From Acidobacteriota bacterium (lineage in GTDB: Bacteria > Acidobacteriota > Vicinamibacteria > Vicinamibacterales > JAFNAJ01): 12,796 nucleotides of DNA. The stretch's first letter is position 1. Every line of letters begins with the position of its first letter. Below, one piece after another: positions 1 to 6,504 of the stretch. Location: positions 1 to 12,796 of the forward strand of contig JAFNAJ010000067.1 of NCBI GenBank assembly GCA_017860085.1, written 5' to 3'. A program made the translations under genes and the position numbers. Under the pieces are notes generated by a model that saw only the letters and a list, made by a program, of their open reading frames with translations, made no database searches and was not told the DNA's origin.

Positions 1-1208
1 TCCGCGACCACTTTCCGGCGCTGGAGCGGACGCACAGCGGCAGGCGCGTCGCGTACTTCGACGGACCTGGTGGCACGCAGGTACCGCGCCAGGTGGCCGA
101 TGCGATTCGGGAGTACCTGTTCCATCACAACGCCAACACCCACTGGCGTTATCCGACCAGTCACGAGACCGACGCCGCCATCCTGAACGCGCGACAGGCC
201 GTTGCCGAGTTCCTGAACGCGCATCCGGACGAGGTGGTGTTTGGTGCCAACATGACGACCCTGACGTTCCATCTCGGTCGTGCGCTCGGCCGCGGGTGGG
301 GCCCCGGCGATGAAATCGTGGTCACCGAGCTCGAGCACCACGCGAACATCGACCCATGGCGCGCCCTCGCACGCGACCGTGGAGTCGTCGTGAAGATGGC
401 CGCGGTCGTGCCGGGCACAGGTGAGCTCGACTGGGAGGATCTGCGCCGCCAGATCACGCGTCGCACGAGGCTGCTGGCCATCGGCGCAGCCTCGAACGCC
501 ATTGGAACCGTGAACGACGTGGCGCGCGCCGCCGCCCTCGCCCGAGCCGTCGGCGCCCTGGTGTTCGTGGACGCGGTGCACTACGCCCCACATGCGCTCA
601 TCGACGTGCACGCGCTCGACTGCGATTTCCTGGCCTGCTCGGCCTACAAGTTCTACGGCCCTCACCACGGCATCCTCTATGGACGCCGCGAACGATTGGC
701 CGCCCTCGATCTCCCCAAGCTCGAGCCCGCACCAACCGATCCGCCCGAGTCGCTGGAGACCGGCACGCAGAACCACGAGGGGATCGTCGGCACCGCTGCG
801 GCCGTTGATTTCCTCGCATCGATAGGGGGCCATCAGAGCGGCCACCGCCGCGACGCGCTCGTGCGCGCGTTCGGCGCCCTGCACGAGCGCGGGCAGGCGC
901 TCGTGGAGCGCATGTGGCGGCGCCTCGAGGCCATCCCCGGGGTCACACTGTACGGACCGCCGACCCATCGCCCGCGAACACCAACGCTGTCGTTCACCCT
1001 GAAGGGCCGCACGTCGAGTGAGGTGGCCGACCACCTCACCAGCCGAGCCGTGTTCGCCTCGAACGGTGACTTCTACGCCACCACGCTGATCCGACGCCTG
1101 GGCCAGGCCGAACACGGCGTCGTGCGGGCGGGCTGCGCGTGCTACACGACCGAGGAAGAGGTCGATCGCCTCGTGGACGCCGTGGCCGAGATTGCGCCAC
1201 GGACCTGA
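1..1208 (+). CDS. Class V aminotransferase, cysteine desulfurase-like (5' end outside window)
   Basis: A PLP-dependent fold-type I enzyme. The reading frame is already open at base 3 and encodes FDGPGGTQVP before the first GTG at 93. That motif is a family N-terminal signature, so 93 is internal and the true start lies left of the window. The PLP-binding lysine is in SAYKFYGPHHG (Lys codon 648-650). The upstream FVDAVHYAPH holds the Asp expected to contact the PLP ring nitrogen. The C-terminus reads VVRAGCACYTTEEEVDRLV, the small-domain ending of the cysteine desulfurase-like VC1184 subfamily (TIGR01976). The loop that carries the catalytic Cys in SufS/NifS has no Cys here (FASNGDFYATTL); the only late cysteines are in GCACY. 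Desulfurase activity is therefore unproven, and another PLP lyase or transferase reaction is possible. The Fe-S gene follows 52 bases downstream, which would suit sulfur or Fe-S metabolism, but that link is inferred. Confidence 0.88.
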   Translation, partial: RDHFPALERTHSGRRVAYFDGPGGTQVPRQVADAIREYLFHHNANTHWRYPTSHETDAAILNARQAVAEFLNAHPDEVVFGANMTTLTFHLGRALGRGWGPGDEIVVTELEHHANIDPWRALARDRGVVVKMAAVVPGTGELDWEDLRRQITRRTRLLAIGAASNAIGTVNDVARAAALARAVGALVFVDAVHYAPHALIDVHALDCDFLACSAYKFYGPHHGILYGRRERLAALDLPKLEPAPTDPPESLETGTQNHEGIVGTAAAVDFLASIGGHQSGHRRDALVRAFGALHERGQALVERMWRRLEAIPGVTLYGPPTHRPRTPTLSFTLKGRTSSEVADHLTSRAVFASNGDFYATTLIRRLGQAEHGVVRAGCACYTTEEEVDRLVDAVAEIAPRT

Positions 1209-1235
1209 GGAGTGACGCCGCCGCAGGCGGCCTCG

Positions 1236-1248
1236 TGGTAGCCTACCA
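1236..1248. promoter_or_regulatory. 13-bp palindrome (TGGTAG-C-CTACCA) before the Fe-S gene
   Basis: A perfect 6-bp inverted repeat around one central base lies in the 52-base spacer between the aminotransferase stop and the GTG of the Fe-S gene. It ends two bases before the GGAGG ribosome site at 1251-1255. A second hairpin, GCCGCC-gca-GGCGGC (1217-1231), sits just upstream. The palindrome could be an operator or a small RNA stem that affects translation of the Fe-S gene. No known regulator motif was recognised and chance is not excluded. Confidence 0.3.
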
Positions 1249-1260
1249 GCGGAGGCGCGC

Positions 1261-2568
1261 GTGGCGCACCGCACACTGCGATCGGGCTACGACCGGCTGG
1301 TCGACCGGCTCAACCGCTTTCCCCAGGGGGCGCCGCCCTCGGCGCTGCTTTACCGAATTCTCCAGGTGCTCGTCAGCGACCGCGAAGCCGGCCTGGTGGC
1401 GCAGCTGCCCATCAAGCCGTTCACGGCCGACACGGCCAGCCGCGCCTGGCGGCTCCCGCTCGACGAAACCCGTCGCATCCTCGACGAGCTCGCGTCACGT
1501 GCCGTGCTGGTCGACATCGAGCAAGACGGCGACATGCAGTACGTCCTGCCGCCACCCATGGCAGGGTTCTTCGAGTTCTCCATGATGCGGGTGCGTGCGG
1601 ACGTCGATCAGCGCTTGCTGGCTGAGCTCTTCTACGAGTACATCAACGTCGAAGAGGAGTTCATCACGTCCCTCTTCACTAGGGGCGAGACCCACCTGGG
1701 GCGGGCGTTCGTCAACGAGCGGGCCCTCACCGACGGCGACCGCGGCCTGCACGTGCTCGACTACGAGCGCGCGAGCGAGGTCATCAACACCGCCTCGCAC
1801 ATCGGTGTCGGCCTCTGCTATTGCCGTCACAAGATGGCGCACCTCGACCGCGCCTGCTCGGCGCCGATGGACATCTGCATGACGTTCAACACCAGCGCGG
1901 CGTCGCTGGTGCGTCACGGTGTCGCGCGCCAGGCCGATGCGGCCGAGGCGCTCGACTTGCTCGCCCAGGCACGAGACCGTCAGCTCGTCCAGTTCGGGGA
2001 GAATGTCCAGAGACGGGTCAACTTCATCTGTCACTGCTGCGGATGTTGCTGCGAGGCGATGATCGCGGCGCGGCGCTTCGGCCACCTGCACCCGGTTCAC
2101 ACCACCAACTTCCTGCCGGAGATCGACGACGACGCCTGCAACGGCTGCGGGAAGTGTGTGCAGGTTTGCCCGGTCGAGGCGATGTCACTCGTGTCCGCGA
2201 ACGATCCACGCCGGCCAACGCGCAGGGCCGCGCGACTCGACACCAGCACCTGCCTCGGCTGCGGCGTGTGTGTGACCTCCTGTCCCAGGGCCGGCGCGCT
2301 TCGCCTGGCGCCAAGGCCGGAGCGCGTGATCACGCCGGTCGACGGCACCCATCGCGTGGTGATGATGGCCATCGAGCGCGGCACGCTGCAGGAGCTGATC
2401 TTCGATAACCAGGTGCTGAGGAGCCACCGCGCCATGGCCGCGGTGCTCGGCGTCGTCTTGCGTCTGCCTCCCCTGAAGCAGGCGCTCGCCAGCCGACAGC
2501 TGAAATCACGGTACCTGGCGGCCTTGCTCGCGCGTCGAGAGAAGGCCGCTGCGCCTGCGCACCAATAG
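1261..2568 (+). CDS. Winged-helix/4Fe-4S dicluster ferredoxin-like protein
   Basis: A 435-residue cytoplasmic Fe-S protein with no signal peptide or membrane segment. Residues about 28-96 look like a winged-helix module ending in PPPMAGFFEF (98-106). Next come three cysteine sites. The first is GLCYCRHK...C...PMDIC (C186, C188, C199, C206). The second is CHCCGCCC, with six cysteines at 257, 259, 260, 262, 263 and 264. The third is a bacterial ferredoxin-type pair, CNGCGKCVQVCP (293-304) and CLGCGVCVTSCP (331-342), which should bind two 4Fe-4S clusters. The whole layout matches an uncharacterised family of 4Fe-4S proteins common in anaerobes and Acidobacteriota. The physiological role is unknown; electron transfer or redox sensing is inferred. 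Start is GTG at 1261, supported by GGAGG five bases upstream. The stop codon is shared with the ribosome site of the ACT gene that follows, so the two are probably co-translated. Confidence 0.85.
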   Translation: MAHRTLRSGYDRLVDRLNRFPQGAPPSALLYRILQVLVSDREAGLVAQLPIKPFTADTASRAWRLPLDETRRILDELASRAVLVDIEQDGDMQYVLPPPMAGFFEFSMMRVRADVDQRLLAELFYEYINVEEEFITSLFTRGETHLGRAFVNERALTDGDRGLHVLDYERASEVINTASHIGVGLCYCRHKMAHLDRACSAPMDICMTFNTSAASLVRHGVARQADAAEALDLLAQARDRQLVQFGENVQRRVNFICHCCGCCCEAMIAARRFGHLHPVHTTNFLPEIDDDACNGCGKCVQVCPVEAMSLVSANDPRRPTRRAARLDTSTCLGCGVCVTSCPRAGALRLAPRPERVITPVDGTHRVVMMAIERGTLQELIFDNQVLRSHRAMAAVLGVVLRLPPLKQALASRQLKSRYLAALLARREKAAAPAHQ

Positions 2569-2572
2569 GAGG
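2567..2572 (+). promoter_or_regulatory. Shine-Dalgarno of ACT gene overlapping the upstream stop
   Basis: AGGAGG lies six bases before the ATG at 2579 and shares two bases with the TAG stop (2566-2568) of the Fe-S gene. Ribosomes terminating on the first gene would sit on this site, which suggests translational coupling. It also fixes the start of the ACT gene. Confidence 0.75.
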
Positions 2573-2578
2573 CCTTGC

Positions 2579-3031
2579 ATGTCCACCGCTGTGAAGACTG
2601 CTACTCTGTATCGGGCTGAGATCGGCAACATCCCTGGCACGCTCGCCGAGACGCTGAAGCCGCTCGCCACCGCCGGCGCCGACCTTCAGGTCGTCATGGC
2701 CTACCGCATTCCTGGCGATCGCACCAAGGCCGCCGTCGAGGTCTACCCTGTGCAGGGCAAGAAGAGCCTCGCTGCGGCGCAGGCAACGGGCCTGAAGGCC
2801 ATGGACACCCCGATGCTGATCGTCACCGGCGACAACAAGCCCGGCCTCGGCGCCCGCATCGCCGACGGCATGGCCGCTGCCGGCATCAACATGAGCTATC
2901 TGGTGGCGCAGGTGTCCGGTCGCAAGTACTCCGCGGTCTTCGGCTTCGAGAACGTCGCCGACGCCAAGAAGGCGGCCGGCGTGATCAAGCGCGCCAGCGC
3001 ACCGGCGAAGAAGGCCGCCAAGAAGCGGTAG
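2579..3031 (+). CDS. Tandem ACT-domain protein with basic C-terminal tail
   Basis: A 150-residue soluble protein that appears to consist of two ACT-like modules. Module one spans about 8-58, with IGNIPGTLAETLKPLATAGADL as its core. Module two spans about 79-138 and carries TGDNKPGLGARIADGMAAAGINM, where the D-x-P-G-L turn typical of ACT ligand sites is clear. ACT domains bind amino acids or other small ligands and usually regulate a partner enzyme. No catalytic domain is fused here, so this is a stand-alone sensor or allosteric subunit. The tail APAKKAAKKR (141-150) is lysine/alanine-rich like histone H1 tails and could contact nucleic acid or RNA; that is inferred. Tight coupling to the Fe-S gene suggests the two proteins act together. 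The ligand and partner cannot be read from the sequence. Confidence 0.82.
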   Translation: MSTAVKTATLYRAEIGNIPGTLAETLKPLATAGADLQVVMAYRIPGDRTKAAVEVYPVQGKKSLAAAQATGLKAMDTPMLIVTGDNKPGLGARIADGMAAAGINMSYLVAQVSGRKYSAVFGFENVADAKKAAGVIKRASAPAKKAAKKR

Positions 3032-3034
3032 GGG

Positions 3035-3059
3035 CGTCGGCTCGCCGACGAATCGGCGA
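3035..3059. terminator. Overlapping hairpins between convergent genes
   Basis: Two mutually exclusive stems occupy this spacer. The first is CGTCGGC (3035-3041) against GCCGACG (3044-3050). The second is TCGCCGA (3042-3048) against TCGGCGA (3053-3059) around a CGAA loop, a perfect 7-bp stem. They follow the ACT stop and face the end of the phosphatase gene, so they may stop transcription from both sides. There is no T-tract, so a textbook intrinsic terminator is not shown. Confidence 0.4.
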
Positions 3060-3099
3060 CCGCCGGGCTGGCCGTGCACGCCGCCGGCCCCGTCGAGCG

Positions 3100-5661
3100 T
3101 CAGTGCGCCCGCACGATGACCAGCGTGAGATCGTCGCTTTGCTCGACGCCCCCGAAGGCCCGAACTGCCGTCACCACCCGATCGACCACCTCGTTGAGCG
3201 GGCCGTGGCGTTCGGCTGTGAGGGCCTCGAGCAGGCGCGATTCGCCGAACTCGTCTCCGCCAGGGCTCATCGCCTCGGTCACGCCATCACTGAACAGCAC
3301 CAGCAGGTCGCCAGGGGCAATCGCCACCTCCGCGGTCGCGCACGCCCAGTCGACGAAGAACCCGACGGCTCCCGCCGTCACCGGAAGGCGCTCGACGACG
3401 CCTGAGGCTCTCAGCAGGAACGGCGGCTGGTGACCGCAATTGGCGTACCGCAGCCGTCGCTGGTCGTCGTCGTAGAGGCCGAAGAACAGCGTCGCGAAGT
3501 GATTGCCCGCCGTCGACTCGGCAAACGAGCGATTGAGCGAGCCCAGCAGGTCGACGAGGTCCTCGGACGCCACGCGGCCGGCGAGGCTGCGGACGCTCGC
3601 CTGGAGGTGCGCCATGAGCAGCGCCGCATACAGGCCCTTGCCCGACACGTCGGCCAGCACGAGGCCGAGCCGCCCTCGACCCAGGTCGAGGAAGTCGTAG
3701 TAGTCGCCGCCGACCGATCGCGCCTGCACGCACCGGCCGATGAACTCCACCGTCGCCATTGTGGTCGTCTTCACCGGCAGCAGGCGCCGCTGCACTTCGG
3801 CCGCGATCTGCACTTCCTGCGCGGCGCGACGGTCGGCCTCGATGCGCTCGGCCATCTGCTCGGCCAGCATCAGGTTCTCGAGCGCCCCGCCGGCGTGGCC
3901 GGCCATCGACGCCAGAAGGGCCTTGTCTTCGCTCGAATAGGGTTCGTCCGAGAGCCGTGGCCCCAGCAGGAGCAATCCCACCAGCTGACGTCGTCGACTG
4001 AGCATCGGGACGAGGCACTCCGCGTCAGCCACTCTCCGCAACGGAAGGGCCCTGACCTCGGGCGGCGCGCCCGACGGGCGGGGATCGGATTCGAACTGAC
4101 GAAGGAGGGCCTGCGGCACCTCGAGAACCGGCGGCGAGTCGGACGGACACGGCCCGAACGCCTGCAGTAACCCCGCACGATCACGCAGGTAGATGGCGAG
4201 CTGGCACGGGTGCAGGGCCTCCTTCAGCTGGCCATCGATCAAGGCCGCCAGCTCGTCGCGGTCCTGCACCGACCCGGCCTGCTGGGCGAGCTCCTCGAGC
4301 ACCCGCCGAGCGTCGTACGCACTGCGAAAGAACGCCCGGTCGATGCGACGCGTGACGCGCGTGGCCACGGCCCCTCCCGTGCGCACGAGGGCCAACCCGA
4401 ACAACGTGCCGGCTGCGATCCCGGTTGGGAGCGCCGCGTCAGTGAGCCGAGGGAGCACGCGGGAAATGGTGGTCACGAACAGCGCCGTGACCGCGAGGCT
4501 GAGGACGAGCGAGAGCAGGACGAACCCCCGTTGCACGAGCACGTAGCGGGCGCTGCGTCGCACGAGGACCGAGAACTCCAGGACCCTGTGCTTGACGACC
4601 GCGTACCCGAACAGGACCGGCACCAACATCATCAGGAGCGAGCACGGCACCCAGGCCCAGAACGGCAGCTCGAACAGATCCCGCTTCAGGTATCGGGTCG
4701 CCGCCAGCAGGCCCATCCACGGCAGCAGGCCGATCGCGAAGCTCCAGCCCAACAGGCGGGCCTTTCGTCGGGCCGTCGCCTCGACTCCGGCCCGACAGTT
4801 GAGCAGGAGCGAGACGAAGCCGAGGGCGATCCCGACGAAGAAGTAGGCCAGAATCGTGCGATCGACGACCACGACCCCGGCCGGGGTCAGCACACGGACG
4901 AACGGCCAGACGCTCCCCGCCATGAAGATCCACGTGGCGTAGGGCACGAAGAACACCGTGGCGAGCACCACCATCAGCGTCTTCAGCCAGGGCACCCGGC
5001 GATCGAGCGCCGAGGCGACGGGAAAACGGGCGAGCAGCGTGTAGAACAGCGCTGGCATCAGCCCGCTGAACAGGGCGCTGTAGGCCACGAGGAAGCCACG
5101 CAACGACGGGTGGCTCAGCGATTCCACCGTCTGGAGGGGCCCCGTGCCAATGCCCGCGAAGATCAAGGCGAGCAGCCACGCGTTGCCGTCGTGCACGCGG
5201 AGCGCCAGCACGATCACGCCGACGATGACGGCCGGGATGGGATAGAGGAGCAGCGGCGAGAGCGCCACCCGCTGGGCGCCCGAGTGGGCCGGCGAGCGGT
5301 CCGGGCCCACGCCGAGGATGGCGTCGACATCGAAACGGTCGGGTGTGCCCTCGCGGCTCAGCGTGAGACGGACGACCTGCCCGGGCCGGCCGCGCACGAC
5401 CGCGTCGCTGAACGGGGCAGGCGACTCGAGCGGCACGCCGTTGACGGCGACGATGTGGTCCTCGGCCTCGAGGCCAGCCCGTTCGGCCGGGCTGCCAGGC
5501 ACCACCCGCCGGACATCGAGGTGGCGGGCCCAGCCGTCGTAGTCGCTGACGATGCCCAGAAACGCGCCGGGATTCTGTTGGGTGTAGTAGGTCCACGCGG
5601 CCGCGTAGACGATCATGGCCGCGCTCAGCAGAACCGCACCGGCAACCCTGAGGTAGCGCAT
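3100..5661 (-). CDS. PDZ-membrane-GAF-SpoIIE (PP2C-type) serine/threonine phosphatase
   Basis: An 853-residue membrane signalling phosphatase. An N-terminal hydrophobic helix (about 5-24) is followed by a PDZ domain (about 36-118, core VVPGSPAERAGLEAEDHIVAVNG), predicted outside the cytoplasm. About eight hydrophobic helices follow (roughly 135-425), then a GAF-like region (about 455-600), a short helical linker and an RsbU/SpoIIE phosphatase domain (about 620-853). Phosphatase marks are RRLLP, SVGGDYYDF, LADVSGKG, ANCGHQPPF, LFSDGVTE and QSDDLTLV; the Asp residues in these bind Mn/Mg. Such enzymes dephosphorylate anti-sigma antagonists or similar partners, but no sigma or anti-sigma gene is visible here. 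The ATG at 5661 puts the membrane helix at the N-terminus. An in-frame GTG at 5715 would add 18 polar residues and lie 15 bases after the upstream lipoprotein stop. Neither has a strong Shine-Dalgarno. Confidence 0.9.
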   Translation of the reverse strand: MRYLRVAGAVLLSAAMIVYAAAWTYYTQQNPGAFLGIVSDYDGWARHLDVRRVVPGSPAERAGLEAEDHIVAVNGVPLESPAPFSDAVVRGRPGQVVRLTLSREGTPDRFDVDAILGVGPDRSPAHSGAQRVALSPLLLYPIPAVIVGVIVLALRVHDGNAWLLALIFAGIGTGPLQTVESLSHPSLRGFLVAYSALFSGLMPALFYTLLARFPVASALDRRVPWLKTLMVVLATVFFVPYATWIFMAGSVWPFVRVLTPAGVVVVDRTILAYFFVGIALGFVSLLLNCRAGVEATARRKARLLGWSFAIGLLPWMGLLAATRYLKRDLFELPFWAWVPCSLLMMLVPVLFGYAVVKHRVLEFSVLVRRSARYVLVQRGFVLLSLVLSLAVTALFVTTISRVLPRLTDAALPTGIAAGTLFGLALVRTGGAVATRVTRRIDRAFFRSAYDARRVLEELAQQAGSVQDRDELAALIDGQLKEALHPCQLAIYLRDRAGLLQAFGPCPSDSPPVLEVPQALLRQFESDPRPSGAPPEVRALPLRRVADAECLVPMLSRRRQLVGLLLLGPRLSDEPYSSEDKALLASMAGHAGGALENLMLAEQMAERIEADRRAAQEVQIAAEVQRRLLPVKTTTMATVEFIGRCVQARSVGGDYYDFLDLGRGRLGLVLADVSGKGLYAALLMAHLQASVRSLAGRVASEDLVDLLGSLNRSFAESTAGNHFATLFFGLYDDDQRRLRYANCGHQPPFLLRASGVVERLPVTAGAVGFFVDWACATAEVAIAPGDLLVLFSDGVTEAMSPGGDEFGESRLLEALTAERHGPLNEVVDRVVTAVRAFGGVEQSDDLTLVIVRAH

Positions 5662-5730
5662 GACGGAAGCCGCCGGGCTCGACCCGTGCCATTCACGAAG
5701 GACGAGGAGGCCCACCGGAAAGTTCTCGGC

Positions 5731-6345
5731 TCAGATGAGGCCGGCCTTCTTCATCTCCTTCGCCGTCGCGGCGACAATCTCGCGGACGAACGAGTCGACC
5801 TTCGACGGGTTCGTCGTCTGGCTCTGCCCTGCCCAGATCAGCTTGTTCTGCGCGAGCGAGTAGACGAGTGTCTCGACCGTCACGATCGTGTCCGTCCGGA
5901 TCTCGCCCCCGCCCCAGGGCGCTCCCCACCCATAGCCCCAGTATCCACCCCAGAAGCCGCCGTAGTAAGGCCCGGTATACATCGACGGCGTCGAGTAGAC
6001 TTCCTTGTCCTTGCCGACGGGGCGGATGACCACCACGCCAACCGCGCCGCTCTTCTCGACCATCGCCTTGGCGCGAGCTTCATCCGTCACGTCCGGGGGC
6101 ACCACCGTGTAGCCTGCCACGCCCTGCGCGCCGCGAGCGGTCAGCTCGCTCGCCAGGGCGTCCTCGGCCGACCGTCGCACGGCCTCGTTCTTCGTCGCAA
6201 CGAAGCCCACCACCTTCTTGCCAGCGAAGCTGCCGACGGGTTGCGCGTCCGGCGCCTTCCACGTCGAGTTGAAGCTCGTCGTCGCGCACGCTGCCAGACC
6301 CGACATCGCGACCACGACACCCAGGGTCTTCACTGCACGAAACAT
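5731..6345 (-). CDS. Putative outer-membrane or periplasmic lipoprotein with Gly/Tyr/Trp-rich loop
   Basis: A 204-residue lipoprotein. The N-terminus has a basic start, a hydrophobic run and the lipobox LAAC, with Cys20 as the lipidated residue, so signal peptidase II processing is expected. The body begins TSFNSTWKAPDA and has an alternating alpha/beta look (GKKVVGFVATKNEAVRRSAEDALASE). Residues 125-147 form a striking aromatic-glycine segment (GPYYGGFWGGYWGYGWG). The end, LAQNKLIWAGQSQTTNPSKVD, resembles a widespread uncharacterised lipoprotein family; a DUF4136-like relationship is possible but not established. Start at 6345 is chosen because AAGGAGG (6351-6357) lies five bases upstream and the lipobox falls at the usual position. 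A longer in-frame ORF beginning at 6426 has no such support. It probably shares a transcript with the phosphatase downstream and may be its envelope partner; that is inferred. Confidence 0.82.
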   Translation of the reverse strand: MFRAVKTLGVVVAMSGLAACATTSFNSTWKAPDAQPVGSFAGKKVVGFVATKNEAVRRSAEDALASELTARGAQGVAGYTVVPPDVTDEARAKAMVEKSGAVGVVVIRPVGKDKEVYSTPSMYTGPYYGGFWGGYWGYGWGAPWGGGEIRTDTIVTVETLVYSLAQNKLIWAGQSQTTNPSKVDSFVREIVAATAKEMKKAGLI

Positions 6346-6350
6346 CAAGG

Positions 6351-6357
6351 CCTCCTT
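6351..6357 (-). promoter_or_regulatory. Shine-Dalgarno of the lipoprotein gene
   Basis: AAGGAGG on the minus strand, five bases before ATG 6345. It decides the start against the upstream in-frame codon at 6426. The stretch from here to 6463 is the leader of the lipoprotein gene. A weak -10-like TACACT occurs at 6426-6431 without a convincing -35. Confidence 0.7.
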
Positions 6358-6463
6358 GCCAGATGAGGGTTCAATCCGTGGCGACAGCCTCGCGCGCGCC
6401 GGCACGAGGCAGATGCCAACCTCCAAGTGTACTAGAGATGTCGGGAGATCTGCCGGAAGAGCC

Positions 6464-6490
6464 GGGGCCCGCTGCCGGGCAGCGGGCCCC
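6464..6490 (-). terminator. Strong GC hairpin after the receptor gene
   Basis: GGGGCCCGCTGC (left arm) pairs with GCAGCGGGCCCC (right arm) as a 12-bp perfect stem with a three-base loop. It begins 14 bases after the stop codon of the TonB-dependent receptor, read on the minus strand. On that strand the stem is followed by GGCTCTTCC, only mildly T-rich. Placement and stability support a terminator that insulates the lipoprotein operon from receptor transcription. Confidence 0.65.
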
Positions 6491-6504
6491 TGGCCCCGGT
6501 GGCG

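Noticed and set aside
4210..6366. 718-codon + strand open frame opposite the phosphatase and lipoprotein genes
   Set aside because: Arg/Gln/His-rich shadow of two well-supported minus-strand genes, with no domain or ribosome site.
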